DNA of 64,000 nt, taken from Pithys albifrons albifrons. Taxonomy: Eukaryota; Chordata; Aves; Passeriformes; Thamnophilidae. Under the pieces are notes generated by a model that did no database searches, was not told the origin of the DNA, and saw nothing but the letters and a program-made list of their open reading frames with translations. Shown here in pieces: positions 12,033-26,552 of this stretch (positions are counted from its first letter, which is position 1; the number at the start of each line of letters is the position of its first letter). The translations under genes were made by a program, and so were the position numbers. The stretch lies in assembly GCF_047495875.1 (NCBI RefSeq), contig NC_092474.1, forward strand, positions 16,506,851 through 16,570,850, given 5' to 3'.

Positions 12033-15000
12033 TGGCACCTGAGAGCCCAAGGCTGCCACCTTTTCCCTGGGCACAAAGCTCGACGGTGCGTTCCACTTGC
12101 AGGTCCGGGGAAGTGCCGTTTTTCAGCCCAGAATTCCAGACGGATGAAAATTCCTCCCTGGGAAAAGGTGCCAGGACAGAAAGCGATTGATATTTATGTA
12201 GTGTTAACGGGGACCCATTGTTGGCACCTGAGAGCCCAAGGCTGCCACCTTTACCCTGGGCGCAAAGCTAGATGGTGCCTGCCACGTGCAGGTCAGAGAA
12301 AGTGCTTTGTTCAGCCCAGGATTCCAGACGGATGACGATTCCTCCCAGGGAAAAGGATCCCAGGACAGAAAGCCATTGTGCTTTTTGTAAAGGTAATGGG
12401 GCCCCATCATTGGCACCTGAGAGCCCAAGGCTGCCACCTTTTCCCTGGACGCAAAGCTCGATGGTGCGTTCCACTTGCGCGTCCAGGAAAGTGCCGATTC
12501 TCAGACCAGAATTCCAAACCGATGAAGATTCCTCTCTGGGAAAAGGTGCCAGGACAGAAAGCCATTGTGCTTTTTGTAAAGGTAATGGGGCCCCATCATT
12601 GGCAGCTGAGAGCCCAAGGCTGCCCCCTTTTCCCTGGGCGCAAAGCTCGACGGTGTGTACCTTGTGCGGGTTTGGGCCAGTGCCATTTTTGAACCCAGAT
12701 TTCCAGACGAACGAAGATTCCTCCCTGGGAAAAGGTGCCAGGACAGAAAGCAAGTGTTATTTTTCTAGTGTTAACGGGGCCCCATCATTGGCACCTGAGA
12801 GCCCAAGGCTGCCACCTTTTGCCTGGGCGCAAATGTCGACGGCGCGTGCCACTTGCAAGTCCGGGAATGTGCCGTTTCTCATCCCAGAATTCCAGGCCAG
12901 CGAAGATTTCTCCCTGGGAAAAGGCGCCAGGACAGAAAGCGATTGTGCCTTTTCTAGGGTTAATGGGGCCCCAAAATTGGCAGCTGAGAGCCCAGGGTTG
13001 CCACCGTTTCCCTGGGCGCAAAGCTCGACGGTGCGTGCCACATGCGGGTAAGGGAAAGAGCCAATTTCAGCCCAGAATTCCAGACCAATGAAGATTCCTC
13101 CCTGGGAAAAGGTGCCAGGACAGAAAGCCATTGTTCTTTTTCTAGGGGTAATGGGGCCCCATCATTGGCACCTGAGAGCCCAAGGCTGCCACCTTTTCCC
13201 TGGGCACAAAGCTCGATGGTGCGTTCCACTTGCAGGTCCGGGGAAGTGCCATTTTTCAGCGCAGAATTCCAGACGGACGAAGACACCTCCCAGGGAAAAG
13301 GTGCCAGGTCAGAAATCGAATTGTCCTTTTCTAAGGTCAATGGTGCCCCATCATTGGCACCTCAGAGTTCAAAGCTGCCACCTTTTCCGTGGGCACAAAC
13401 ATCAAGGGCGCGTACCACTTTCTTGTCCGGGAAAGTGCCGTTTTTCCGCCCTGAATTCCAGACGGATGAAGACTCCTCACAGGGAAGAGGCTCCCAGGAA
13501 AGAAAGCGATTGTTCCATTTCTAGGGTTAATCGGGCTCCATCATTGGCACCTGAGAGCCCAAGGTTGCCTCCTATACCCTGGGCGCAAAGCTCGACCATG
13601 CGTGCTACGTGAGGGTCCGGGAAATTGCCGTTTCTCATCCCAGAATTCCAGACCGATGAAGATTCCTCCCTGGGAAAAGGTGTCAGGACAGAAAGCGATT
13701 GTTCCTTTTCTAGGGTTAATGGGGCTCCATCATTGACACCTGAGAGCCGAAGGCTGTAACCTTTTCCCTGAGCGCAAAGCTCGACGGTGCGTGCCACTTG
13801 CGGGTCCAGGAATGTGTTGTTTCTCATCCCAGAATTCGAGGCCGATGAAGATTTCTCCCAGGGAAAAGGTGCCAGGACAGAAAGCAATTGTGCCTTTTCT
13901 AGGGTTAATGAGGTCCCAAAATTGACACCTGAGAGCCCAAGGCTGCCACCTTTTCCCTGGGCGCAAAGCTCGACGGAACGTTCCACGTGCAGGTCCGGGA
14001 AAGTGCCATTTTTCAGCCCAGAATTCCAGACCGATGAAGATTCCTCAGAGGGAAAAGGTACCAGGAGACAAAGCCATTGTGTATTTTGTAATGCTAATTG
14101 GGCCCCATCATTGGCACCTGAGAGCCCAAGGCTGCCACCTTTTCCCTGGGTGCAAAGCTCGACGGTGCATACCCTGTGCGGGTCCGGGAAAGGGCCGTTT
14201 TTCACCCCAGAATTCCAGACGGAAGTCGATTCCTCTCTGCGAAAAGGTGTCAGGACAGAAAGCCATTGTGCCTTTTCTAGGGTTAATGGGGCCCCATCTT
14301 TGGCACCTGAGAGCCGAAGGCTGCCACCTTTTCCCTGGGCGCAAATGTCGACGGGGCGTGCCACTTGCAAGTCCGGGAATGTGCCGTTTCTCATCCCAGA
14401 ATTCCAGGCCAGCGAAGATTTCTCCCTGGGAAAAGGTGCCAGGACAGAAAGCGATTGTGCCTTTTCTAGGGTTAATGGGGCCTCAAAATTGGCAGCTGAG
14501 AGCCCAGGGCTGCCACCTTTTCCCTGGGCGCAAAGCTCGACGGTGCGTGCCACATGCGGGTAAGGGAAAGAGCCGTTTTCAGCCCAGAATTCCAGACCAA
14601 TGAAGATTCCTCCCTGGGAAAAGGTGCCAGGACAGAAAGCCATTGTTCTTTTTCTAGGGGTAATGGGGCCCCATCATTGGCACCTGAGAGCCCAAGGCTG
14701 CCACCTTTTGCCTGGGCACAAAGCTCGACGGTGCGTTCCACTTGCAGGTCCGGGGAAATGCCGTTTTTCAGCCCAGAATTCCAGACGGACGAAAATTCCT
14801 CCCAGGGAAAAGGTGCCAGGACAGAAAGCGATTGTTATTTATCTAGTGTTAACGGGGACCCATCATTGGCACCTGAGAGCCCAAGGCTGCCACCTTTTCC
14901 CTGGGCGCAAAGCTCGACGGTGTGTACCTTGTGCGGGTTTGGGCCAGTGCCATTTTTGAACCCAGATTTCCAGATGGACGAAGATTCCTCCCGGGGAAAA

Positions 15001-16567
15001 GGTGCCAGGACAGAAAGCAAGTGTTATTTTTCTAGTGTTAACGGGGCCCCATCATTGGCACCTGAGAGCCCAAGGCTGCCACCTTTTGCCTGGGCGCAAA
15101 GCTAGATGGTGCCTGCCACGTGCAGGTCAGAGAAAGTGCTTTGTTCAGCCCAGGATTCCAGACGGATGACGGCTCCTCCCAGGGAAAAGGCTCCCAGGAC
15201 AGAAAGCCATTGTGCTTTTTGTAAAGGTAATGGGGCCCCATCATTGGCACCTGAGAGCCCAAGACTGCCACCTTTTCCCTGGACGCAAAGCTCGATGGTG
15301 CGTTCCACTTGCGGGTCCAGGAAAGTGCCGATTCTCAGACCAGAATTCCAAACCGATGAAGATTCCTCCCTGGGAAAAGGTGCCAGGACAGAAAGCCATT
15401 GTGCCTTTTGTAGGGGTAATGGGGCACCATCATTGGCACCTGAGAGCCCAAGGCTGCCCCCTTTTCCCTGGGCGCAAAGCTCGACGGTGTGTACCTTGTG
15501 CGGGTTTGGGGCAGTGCCATTTTTGAACCCAGATTTCCAGACGGACGAAGATTCCTCCCTGGGAAAAGGTGCCAGGACAGAAAGCAAGTGTTATTTTTCT
15601 AGTGTTAACGGGGCCCCATCATTGGCACCTGAGAGCCCAAGCCTGCCACCTTTACCCTGAGCGCAAAGCTAGATGGTGCCTGCCACGTGCAGGTCAGAGA
15701 AAGTGCTTTTTTCAACCCAGGATTCCAGATGGATGACGACTCCTCCCAGGGAAAAGGCTCCCAGGACAGAAAGCGATTGTTCCATTTCTAGTGTTAATGG
15801 GGGCCCGTCATTGGCATCTGAGAGCCAGAGGTTGCCTCCTTTTCCCTGGGCGCAAAGCACGACAGTGCGTGACACGTGCTGGTCCCAGAAAGTGCCATTT
15901 TACAGCCCAGAATTCCAGACCAATGCAGACTCCTCCCAGGGAAAAGGTGCCAGGACAGAAAGCCATTGTGTTTTCTGTAAAGGTAATGGGGCCCCATCAT
16001 TGGCACCTGAGAGCCCAAAGCTGCCATCTTTTGCCTGGGCGCAAATGTCGACGGCGCGTGCCACTTGCGGGTCCGGGGAAGTGCCATTTTTCAGCCCAGA
16101 ATTCCAGACGGACGAAGACACCTCCCAGGGAAAAGGTGCCAGGTCAGAAATCGAATTGTCCTTTTCTAGGGTCAATGGTGCCCCATCATTGGCACCTCAG
16201 AGTTCAAAGCTGCCACCTTTTCCGTGGGCGCAAACATCAACGGCACGTACCACTTTCTTGTCCAGGAAAGTGCCGATTTCAGCCCTGAATTCCAGACGGA
16301 TGAAGACTCCTCCCAGGGAAGAGGCTCCCAGGAAAGAAAGTGATTGTTCCATTTCTAGGGTTAATCGGGCTCCATCATTGGCACCTGAGAGCCCAAGGTT
16401 GCCTCCTATACCCTGGGCGCAAAGCTCGACCATGCGTGCTACGTGAGGGTCCGGGAAATTGCCGTTTCTCATTCCAGAGTTCCAGACCGATGAAGATTCC
16501 TCTCTGGGAAAAGGTGTCAGGACAGAAAGCGATTGTTCCTTTTCTAGGAGTAATGGGGACCCATCTT
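12033..16567 (+). repeat. 4,535-bp satellite A HOR unit, copy 1 (24 monomers)
   Basis: This block is followed immediately by a near-identical copy at a constant offset of 4,535 bp. Only a handful of differences were noticed: GACGGGGCG at about 14,350 versus GACGGCGCG at 18,885, CTAAGGTC at 13,331 versus CTAGGGTC at 17,866, and TTCAACCC at 15,711 versus TTCAGCCC at 20,246. The left boundary is near 12,033, where upstream sequence stops matching. Both copies hold the same complex order of monomer variants, so one large event, not repeated small ones, explains them. Confidence 0.93.
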
Positions 16568-19500
16568 TGGCACCTGAGAGCCCAAGGCTGCCACCTTTTC
16601 CCTGGGCACAAAGCTCGACGGTGCGTTCCACTTGCAGGTCCGGGGAAGTGCCGTTTTTCAGCCCAGAATTCCAGACGGATGAAAATTCCTCCCTGGGAAA
16701 AGGTGCCAGGACAGAAAGCGATTGATATTTATGTAGTGTTAACGGGGACCCATTGTTGGCACCTGAGAGCCCAAGGCTGCCACCTTTACCCTGGGCGCAA
16801 AGCTAGATGGTGCCTGCCACGTGCAGGTCAGAGAAAGTGCTTTGTTCAGCCCAGGATTCCAGACGGATGACGATTCCTCCCAGGGAAAAGGATCCCAGGA
16901 CAGAAAGCCATTGTGCTTTTTGTAAAGGTAATGGGGCCCCATCATTGGCACCTGAGAGCCCAAGGCTGCCACCTTTTCCCTGGACGCAAAGCTCGATGGT
17001 GCGTTCCACTTGCGCGTCCAGGAAAGTGCCGATTCTCAGACCAGAATTCCAAACCGATGAAGATTCCTCTCTGGGAAAAGGTGCCAGGACAGAAAGCCAT
17101 TGTGCTTTTTGTAAAGGTAATGGGGCCCCATCATTGGCAGCTGAGAGCCCAAGGCTGCCCCCTTTTCCCTGGGCGCAAAGCTCGACGGTGTGTACCTTGT
17201 GCGGGTTTGGGCCAGTGCCATTTTTGAACCCAGATTTCCAGACGAACGAAGATTCCTCCCTGGGAAAAGGTGCCAGGACAGAAAGCAAGTGTTATTTTTC
17301 TAGTGTTAACGGGGCCCCATCATTGGCACCTGAGAGCCCAAGGCTGCCACCTTTTGCCTGGGCGCAAATGTCGACGGCGCGTGCCACTTGCAAGTCCGGG
17401 AATGTGCCGTTTCTCATCCCAGAATTCCAGGCCAGCGAAGATTTCTCCCTGGGAAAAGGCGCCAGGACAGAAAGCGATTGTGCCTTTTCTAGGGTTAATG
17501 GGGCCCCAAAATTGGCAGCTGAGAGCCCAGGGTTGCCACCGTTTCCCTGGGCGCAAAGCTCGACGGTGCGTGCCACATGCGGGTAAGGGAAAGAGCCAAT
17601 TTCAGCCCAGAATTCCAGACCAATGAAGATTCCTCCCTGGGAAAAGGTGCCAGGACAGAAAGCCATTGTTCTTTTTCTAGGGGTAATGGGGCCCCATCAT
17701 TGGCACCTGAGAGCCCAAGGCTGCCACCTTTTCCCTGGGCACAAAGCTCGATGGTGCGTTCCACTTGCAGGTCCGGGGAAGTGCCATTTTTCAGCGCAGA
17801 ATTCCAGACGGACGAAGACACCTCCCAGGGAAAAGGTGCCAGGTCAGAAATCGAATTGTCCTTTTCTAGGGTCAATGGTGCCCCATCATTGGCACCTCAG
17901 AGTTCAAAGCTGCCACCTTTTCCGTGGGCACAAACATCAAGGGCGCGTACCACTTTCTTGTCCGGGAAAGTGCCGTTTTTCCGCCCTGAATTCCAGACGG
18001 ATGAAGACTCCTCACAGGGAAGAGGCTCCCAGGAAAGAAAGCGATTGTTCCATTTCTAGGGTTAATCGGGCTCCATCATTGGCACCTGAGAGCCCAAGGT
18101 TGCCTCCTATACCCTGGGCGCAAAGCTCGACCATGCGTGCTACGTGAGGGTCCGGGAAATTGCCGTTTCTCATCCCAGAATTCCAGACCGATGAAGATTC
18201 CTCCCTGGGAAAAGGTGTCAGGACAGAAAGCGATTGTTCCTTTTCTAGGGTTAATGGGGCTCCATCATTGACACCTGAGAGCCGAAGGCTGTAACCTTTT
18301 CCCTGAGCGCAAAGCTCGACGGTGCGTGCCACTTGCGGGTCCAGGAATGTGTTGTTTCTCATCCCAGAATTCGAGGCCGATGAAGATTTCTCCCAGGGAA
18401 AAGGTGCCAGGACAGAAAGCAATTGTGCCTTTTCTAGGGTTAATGAGGTCCCAAAATTGACACCTGAGAGCCCAAGGCTGCCACCTTTTCCCTGGGCGCA
18501 AAGCTCGACGGAACGTTCCACGTGCAGGTCCGGGAAAGTGCCATTTTTCAGCCCAGAATTCCAGACCGATGAAGATTCCTCAGAGGGAAAAGGTACCAGG
18601 AGACAAAGCCATTGTGTATTTTGTAATGCTAATTGGGCCCCATCATTGGCACCTGAGAGCCCAAGGCTGCCACCTTTTCCCTGGGTGCAAAGCTCGACGG
18701 TGCATACCCTGTGCGGGTCCGGGAAAGGGCCGTTTTTCACCCCAGAATTCCAGACGGAAGTCGATTCCTCTCTGCGAAAAGGTGTCAGGACAGAAAGCCA
18801 TTGTGCCTTTTCTAGGGTTAATGGGGCCCCATCTTTGGCACCTGAGAGCCGAAGGCTGCCACCTTTTCCCTGGGCGCAAATGTCGACGGCGCGTGCCACT
18901 TGCAAGTCCGGGAATGTGCCGTTTCTCATCCCAGAATTCCAGGCCAGCGAAGATTTCTCCCTGGGAAAAGGTGCCAGGACAGAAAGCGATTGTGCCTTTT
19001 CTAGGGTTAATGGGGCCTCAAAATTGGCAGCTGAGAGCCCAGGGCTGCCACCTTTTCCCTGGGCGCAAAGCTCGACGGTGCGTGCCACATGCGGGTAAGG
19101 GAAAGAGCCGTTTTCAGCCCAGAATTCCAGACCAATGAAGATTCCTCCCTGGGAAAAGGTGCCAGGACAGAAAGCCATTGTTCTTTTTCTAGGGGTAATG
19201 GGGCCCCATCATTGGCACCTGAGAGCCCAAGGCTGCCACCTTTTGCCTGGGCACAAAGCTCGACGGTGCGTTCCACTTGCAGGTCCGGGGAAATGCCGTT
19301 TTTCAGCCCAGAATTCCAGACGGACGAAAATTCCTCCCAGGGAAAAGGTGCCAGGACAGAAAGCGATTGTTATTTATCTAGTGTTAACGGGGACCCATCA
19401 TTGGCACCTGAGAGCCCAAGGCTGCCACCTTTTCCCTGGGCGCAAAGCTCGACGGTGTGTACCTTGTGCGGGTTTGGGCCAGTGCCATTTTTGAACCCAG

Positions 19501-21120
19501 ATTTCCAGATGGACGAAGATTCCTCCCGGGGAAAAGGTGCCAGGACAGAAAGCAAGTGTTATTTTTCTAGTGTTAACGGGGCCCCATCATTGGCACCTGA
19601 GAGCCCAAGGCTGCCACCTTTTGCCTGGGCGCAAAGCTAGATGGTGCCTGCCACGTGCAGGTCAGAGAAAGTGCTTTGTTCAGCCCAGGATTCCAGACGG
19701 ATGACGGCTCCTCCCAGGGAAAAGGCTCCCAGGACAGAAAGCCATTGTGCTTTTTGTAAAGGTAATGGGGCCCCATCATTGGCACCTGAGAGCCCAAGAC
19801 TGCCACCTTTTCCCTGGACGCAAAGCTCGATGGTGCGTTCCACTTGCGGGTCCAGGAAAGTGCCGATTCTCAGACCAGAATTCCAAACCGATGAAGATTC
19901 CTCCCTGGGAAAAGGTGCCAGGACAGAAAGCCATTGTGCCTTTTGTAGGGGTAATGGGGCACCATCATTGGCACCTGAGAGCCCAAGGCTGCCCCCTTTT
20001 CCCTGGGCGCAAAGCTCGACGGTGTGTACCTTGTGCGGGTTTGGGGCAGTGCCATTTTTGAACCCAGATTTCCAGACGGACGAAGATTCCTCCCTGGGAA
20101 AAGGTGCCAGGACAGAAAGCAAGTGTTATTTTTCTAGTGTTAACGGGGCCCCATCATTGGCACCTGAGAGCCCAAGCCTGCCACCTTTACCCTGAGCGCA
20201 AAGCTAGATGGTGCCTGCCACGTGCAGGTCAGAGAAAGTGCTTTTTTCAGCCCAGGATTCCAGATGGATGACGACTCCTCCCAGGGAAAAGGCTCCCAGG
20301 ACAGAAAGCGATTGTTCCATTTCTAGTGTTAATGGGGGCCCGTCATTGGCATCTGAGAGCCAGAGGTTGCCTCCTTTTCCCTGGGCGCAAAGCACGACAG
20401 TGCGTGACACGTGCTGGTCCCAGAAAGTGCCATTTTACAGCCCAGAATTCCAGACCAATGCAGACTCCTCCCAGGGAAAAGGTGCCAGGACAGAAAGCCA
20501 TTGTGTTTTCTGTAAAGGTAATGGGGCCCCATCATTGGCACCTGAGAGCCCAAAGCTGCCATCTTTTGCCTGGGCGCAAATGTCGACGGCGCGTGCCACT
20601 TGCGGGTCCGGGGAAGTGCCATTTTTCAGCCCAGAATTCCAGACGGACGAAGACACCTCCCAGGGAAAAGGTGCCAGGTCAGAAATCGAATTGTCCTTTT
20701 CTAGGGTCAATGGTGCCCCATCATTGGCACCTCAGAGTTCAAAGCTGCCACCTTTTCCGTGGGCGCAAACATCAACGGCACGTACCACTTTCTTGTCCAG
20801 GAAAGTGCCGATTTCAGCCCTGAATTCCAGACGGATGAAGACTCCTCCCAGGGAAGAGGCTCCCAGGAAAGAAAGTGATTGTTCCATTTCTAGGGTTAAT
20901 CGGGCTCCATCATTGGCACCTGAGAGCCCAAGGTTGCCTCCTATACCCTGGGCGCAAAGCTCGACCATGCGTGCTACGTGAGGGTCCGGGAAATTGCCGT
21001 TTCTCATTCCAGAGTTCCAGACCGATGAAGATTCCTCTCTGGGAAAAGGTGTCAGGACAGAAAGCGATTGTTCCTTTTCTAGGAGTAATGGGGACCCATC
21101 TTTGGCACCTGAGAGCCCAA
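16568..21120 (+). repeat. 4,535-bp satellite A HOR unit, copy 2
   Basis: Second copy of the preceding unit. Homology ends near 21,122, where GGCTGCAACCTTTTCCCTGA replaces the GGCTGCCACCTTTTCCCTGG of 16,587. The near identity implies very recent unequal exchange or segmental duplication, or a false duplication in the assembly. The few base differences argue weakly against a simple assembly error. Confidence 0.93.
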
Positions 21121-22774
21121 GGCTGCAACCTTTTCCCTGAGCGCAAAGCTCGACGGTGCGTGCCACTTGCGGGTCCAGGAATGTGCTGTTTCTCATCCCA
21201 GAATTCGAGGCCGATGAAGATTTCTCCCAGGGAAAAGGTGCCAGGGCAGGAAGCAATTGTGCCTTTTCTAGGGTTAATGGGGCCCCAAAATTGACACCTG
21301 AGAGCCCAAGGCTGCCACCTTTTCCCTGGGCGCAAAGCTCGACGGAGCGTTCCACGTGCGGGTCCGGGAAAGTGCCATTTTTCAGCCCAGAATTCCAGAC
21401 CTATGAAGATTCCGCAGAGGGAAAAGGTACCAGGAGACAAAGCCATTGTGTATTTTGTAATACTAATTGGGCCCCATCATTGCCACCTGTGAGCCCAAGG
21501 CTGCCACCTTTTCCCTGGGTGCAAAGCTCAACGGTGCATACCCTGTGCGGGTCCGGGAAAGGGCCGTTTTTCAGCCCAGAATTCCAGACAGAAGTCGATT
21601 CCTCTCTGGGAAAAGGTGTCAGGACAGAAAGCCATTGTGCCTTTTCTAGGGGTAATGGGGCCCCATCTTTGGCACCTGAGAGCCCAAGGCTGCCACCTTT
21701 TCCCTGGGCGCAAATGTCAACAGCGCGTGCCACTTGCAAGTCCGGGAATGTGCCGTTTCTCATCCCAGAATTCCATGCCAGCGAAGATTTCTCCCTGGAA
21801 AAAGGTGCCAGGACAGAAAGCCATTGTGCCTTTTCTAGGGTTAATGGGGCCCCAAAATTTGCAGCTGAGAGCCCAGGGCTGCCACCTTTTCCCTGGGCGC
21901 AAAACTCGACGGTGCGTGCCACATACGGGTAGAGGAAAGAGCCGTTTTCAGCCCAGAATTCCAGACCAATGAAGATTCCACCCTGGGAAAAGGTGCCAGG
22001 ACAGAAAGCCATTGTTCTTTTTCTAGGGGTAATGGGGCCCCATCATTGGCACCTGAGAGCCCAAGGCTGCCACCTTTTGCCTGGGCACAAAGCTCGACGG
22101 TGCGTTCCACTTGCAGGTCCAGGGAAGTGCCGTTTTTCAGCCCAGAATTCCAGACGGACGAAAATTCCTCCCAGGGAAAAAGTGCCAGGACAGAAAGCGA
22201 TTGTTATTTATCTAGTGTTAACGAGGACCCATCATTGGCACCTGAGAGCCCAAGGCGGTCACCTCTTCCCTGGGCGCAAGGCTAGATGGTGCCTGCCATG
22301 TGCAGGTCAGAGAAAATGCTTTGTTCAGCCCAGGATTCCAGACGGCTGACGACTCCTCCCAGGGAAAGGGCTCCCAGGACAGAAAGCGATTGTTCCATTT
22401 CTAGTGTTAATGGGGGCCCGTCATTGGCATCTGAGAGCCAGAGGTTGCCTCCTTTTCCCTGGGCGCAAAGCACGACAGTGCGTGCCACGTGCTGGTCCCA
22501 GAAAGTGCCATTTTACAGCCCAGAATTCCAGACCAATGAAGACTCCTCCCAGGGAAAAGGTGCCAGGGCAGAAAGCCATTGTGCTTTTTGTAAAGGTAAT
22601 GGTGCCCCATCATTGGCACCTGAGAGACCAAGGCTGCCACCTTTTGCCTGGGAACAAAGCTCGACGGTGCGTTCCACTTGCACGTCTTGGGAAGTGCCGT
22701 TTTTTAGGCCAGAATTCCAGACGGACGAAAATTCCTCCCAGGGAAAAGGTGCCAGGACAGAAAGCAATTGTTAT

Positions 22775-25700
22775 TTATCTAGTGTTAACGGGGACCCATC
22801 ATTGGCACCTGAGAGCCCAAGGCTTCCACCTTTTGCCTGGGCGCAAAGCTAGATGGTGCCTGCCACGTGCAGGTCAGAGAAAGTGCTTTGTTCAGCCCAG
22901 GATTCCAGACGGCTGACGACTCCTCCCAGGGAAAGTGCTCCCAGGACAGAAAGCTATTGTTCCATTTTTAGTGTTAATGGGGGCCCGTCATTGGCATCTG
23001 AGAGCCAGAGGTTGCCTCCTTTTCCCTGGGCGCAAGGCACGACAGTGCGTGCCACGTGCTGGTCCCAGAAAGTGCCATTTTACAGCCCAGAATTCAAGAC
23101 CAATGAAGACTCCTCCCAGGGAAAAGGTGCCAGGACAGAAAGCCATTGTGTTTTTTGTAAAGGTGATGGGGCCCCATCATTGGCACCTGAGAGCCCAAGA
23201 CTGCCACCTTTTCCCTGGAGGCAAAGCTCGATGGTGCGTTCCACTTGGGGGTCCAGGAAAGTGCCGAATCTCAGACCAGAATTCCAAACCGCTGAAGATT
23301 CCTCCCTGGGAAAAGGTGCCAGGACAGAAAGCCATTGTGCCTTTTGTAGGGGTAATGGGGCACCATCATTGGCAGCTGAGAGCCCAAGGCTGCCCCCTTT
23401 ACCCTGGGTGCGAAGCTCGACGGTGTGTACCTTGTGCGGGTTTGGGCCAGTGCCATTTTTGAACCCAGATTTCCAGACGGACGAAGATTCCTCCCTGGGA
23501 AAAGGTGCCAGGGCAGAAAGCAAGTGTTATTTTTCTAGTGTTAACAGGGCCCCATCATTGGCACCTGAGAGCCCAAGGCTGCCACCTTTTGCCTGGGCGC
23601 AAATGTCGACGGCGCGTGCCACTTGCGGGTCCGGGGAAGTGCCATTTTTCAGCCCAGAATTCCAGACGGATGAAGACACCTCCCAGGGAAAAGGTGCCAG
23701 GTCAGAAATCGAATTGTCCTTTTCTAGGGTCAATGGTGCCCCATCATTGGCACCTCAAAGTTCAAGGCTGCCACCTTTTCCGTGGGCGCAAACATCAACG
23801 GCGCCTACCACTTTCTTGTCCAGGAAAGGGCCGTTTTTCAGCCCTGAATTCCAGACAGATGAAGACTCCTCACAGGGAAGAGGCTCCCAGGAAAGAAAGC
23901 GATTGTTCCATTTCTAGGGTTAATCGAGCCCCATCATTGGCACCTGAGAGCCCAAGGTTGCCTCCTATACCCTGGGCGCAAAGCTCGACCATGCGTGCTA
24001 CGTGAGGGTCCGGGAAATTGCCGTTTCTCATTCCAGAGTTCCAGACCGATGAAGATTCCTCTCTGGGAAAAGGTGTCAGGACAGAAAGCGATTGTTCCTT
24101 TTCTAGTAGTAATGGGGACCCATCTTTGGCACCTGAGAGCCGAAGGCTGCAACCTTTTCCCTGAGCGCAAAGCTCAACGGTGCGTGCCACTTGCGGGTCC
24201 AGGAATGTGCTGTTTCTCATCCCAGAATTCGAGGCCGATGAAGATTTCTCCCAGGGAACAGGTGCCAGGGCAGAAAGCAATTGTGCCTTTTCTAGGGTTA
24301 ATGGGGCCTCAAAATTGACACCTGAGAGCCCAAGGCTGCCACCTTTTCCCTGGGCGCAAAGCTCGACGGAGCGTTCCACGTGCGGGTCCAGGAAAGTGCC
24401 ATTTTTCAGCCCAGAATTCCAGACCTATGAAGATTCCGCAGAGGGAAAATGTACCAGGAGACAAAGCCATTGTGTATTTTGTAATACTAATTGGGCCCCA
24501 TCATTGGCACCTGTGAGCCCAAGGCTGCCACCTTTTCCCTGGGTGCAAAGCTCGATGGTGCATACCCTGTGCGGGTCCGGGAAAGGGCCGTTTTTCAGCC
24601 CAGAATTCCAGACAGAAGTCGATTCCTCTCTGGGAAAAGGTGTCAGGACAGAAAGCCATTGTGCCTTTTCTAGGGGTAATGGGGCCCCATCTTTGGCACC
24701 TGAGAGCCCAAGGCTGCCACCTTTTCCCTGGGCGCAAATGTCGACGGCGCGTACCACTTGCAAGTCCGGGAATGTGCCCTTTCTCCCCCCAGAATTCCAG
24801 GCCAGCGAAGATTTCTCCCTGGGAAAAGGTGCCAGGACAGAAAGCGATTGTGCCTTTTCTAGGGTTAATGGGCCCCAAAATTGGCAGCTGAGAGCCCAGG
24901 GCTGCCACCTTTTCCCTGGGCACAAATCTCGACGGTGCGTGCCACATGCGGATAAGGGAAAGAGCCGTTTTCAGCCCAGAATTCCAGACCAATGAAGATT
25001 CCACCCTGGGAAAAGGTGCCAGGACAGAAAGCCATTGTTCTTTTTCTAGGGGTAATGGGGCCCCATCATTGGCACCTGAGAGCCCAAGGCTGCCACTTTT
25101 TGCCTGGGCACAAAGCTCGACGGTGCGTTCCACTTACAGGTCCGGGGAAGTGCCGTTTTTCAGCCCAGAATTCCAGACGGACGAAAATTCCTCCCTGGGA
25201 AAAGGGCCAGGACAGAAAGCGATTGTTATTTATCTAGTGTTAACGAGGACTCATCATTGGCACCTGAGAGCCCAAGGCGGTCACCTCTTCCCTGGGCGCA
25301 AGGCTAGATGGTGCCTGCCACGTGCAGGTCAGAGAAAGTGCTTTGTTCAGCCCAGGATTCCAGACGGCTGACGACTCCTCCCAGGGAAAAGGCTCCCAGG
25401 GCAGAAAGCGATTGTTCCATTTCTAGTGTTAATGGGGGCCCGTCATTGGCATCTGAGAGCCAGAGGTTGCCTCCTTTTCCCTGGGCGCAAAGCACGACAG
25501 TGCGTGCCACGTGCTGGTCCCAGAAAGTGCCATTTTACAGCCCAGAATTCCAGACCAATGAAGACTCCTCCCAGGGAAAAGGTGCCAGGACAGAAAGCCA
25601 TTGTGCTTTTTGTAAAGGTAATGGGGTCCCATCATTGGCACCTGAGAACCCAAGACTGCCACCTTTTCCCTGGACGCAAAGCTCGATGGTGCGTTCCACT

Positions 25701-26552
25701 TGCGGGTCCAGGAAAGTGCCGATTCTCAGACCAGAATTCCAAACTGCTGAAGATTCCTCCCTGGGAAAAGGTGCCAGGACAGAAAGCCATTGTGCCTTTT
25801 GTAGGGGTAATGGGGCACCATCATTGGCACCTGAGAGCCCAAGGCTGCCCCCTTTTCCCTGGGCGCAAAGTTCGACAGTGTGTACCTTGTGCGGGTTTGG
25901 GCCAGTTCCATTTTTGAACCCAGATTTCCAGACGGACGAAGATTCCTCCCTGGGAAAAGGTGCCAGGACAGAAAGCAAGTGTTATTTTTCTAGTGTTAAC
26001 GGGGCCCCATCATTGGCACCTGAGAGCCCAAGGCTGCCACCTTTTCCCTGGGCGCAAATGTCGACGGCGCGTGCCACTCTCAAGTCTGGGAATGTGCCGT
26101 TTCTCATCCCAGAATTCCAGGCCAGCGAAGATTTCTCCCTGGGAAAAAGTGCCAGGACAGAAAGCGATGGTGCCTTTTCTAGGGCTAATGGGGCCTCAAA
26201 ATTGGCAGCTGAGAGCCCAGGGCTGCCACCTTTTCCCTGGGCGCAAAGCTCGACAGTGCGTGCCACATGCGGGTAAGGGAAAGAGCCGTTTTCAGCCCAG
26301 AATTCCAGACCAATGAAGATTCCTCCCTGGGAAAAGGTGCCAGGACAGAAAGCCATTGTTCTTTTTCTAGGGGTAATGGGGCCCCATCATTGGCACCTGA
26401 GAGCCCAAGGCTGCCACCTTTTGCCTGGGCACAAATCTCGACGGTGCGTTCCACTTGCAGGTCCAGGGAAATGCAATTTTTCAGCCCAGAATTCCAGACG
26501 GACGAAAATTCCTCTCAGGGAAAAGGTGCCAGGACAGAAAGCGATTGTTATT
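22775..26552 (+). repeat. 3,777-bp satellite A HOR unit, copy 1 (20 monomers)
   Basis: The variant order here recurs at an offset of exactly 3,777 bp: 22,853-23,917 against 26,630-27,694, 24,501-25,133 against 28,278-28,910, and 25,308-26,276 against 29,085-30,053. A diagnostic shared oddity is the monomer with a shortened GTTAATGGGCCCC (one G fewer) at 24,865 and 28,642. Shared rare variants such as AAGGCGGTCACC confirm common descent. Scattered substitutions distinguish the copies, for example AACCGCTGAAG at 23,287 versus AACCGATGAAG at 27,064. Confidence 0.92.
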
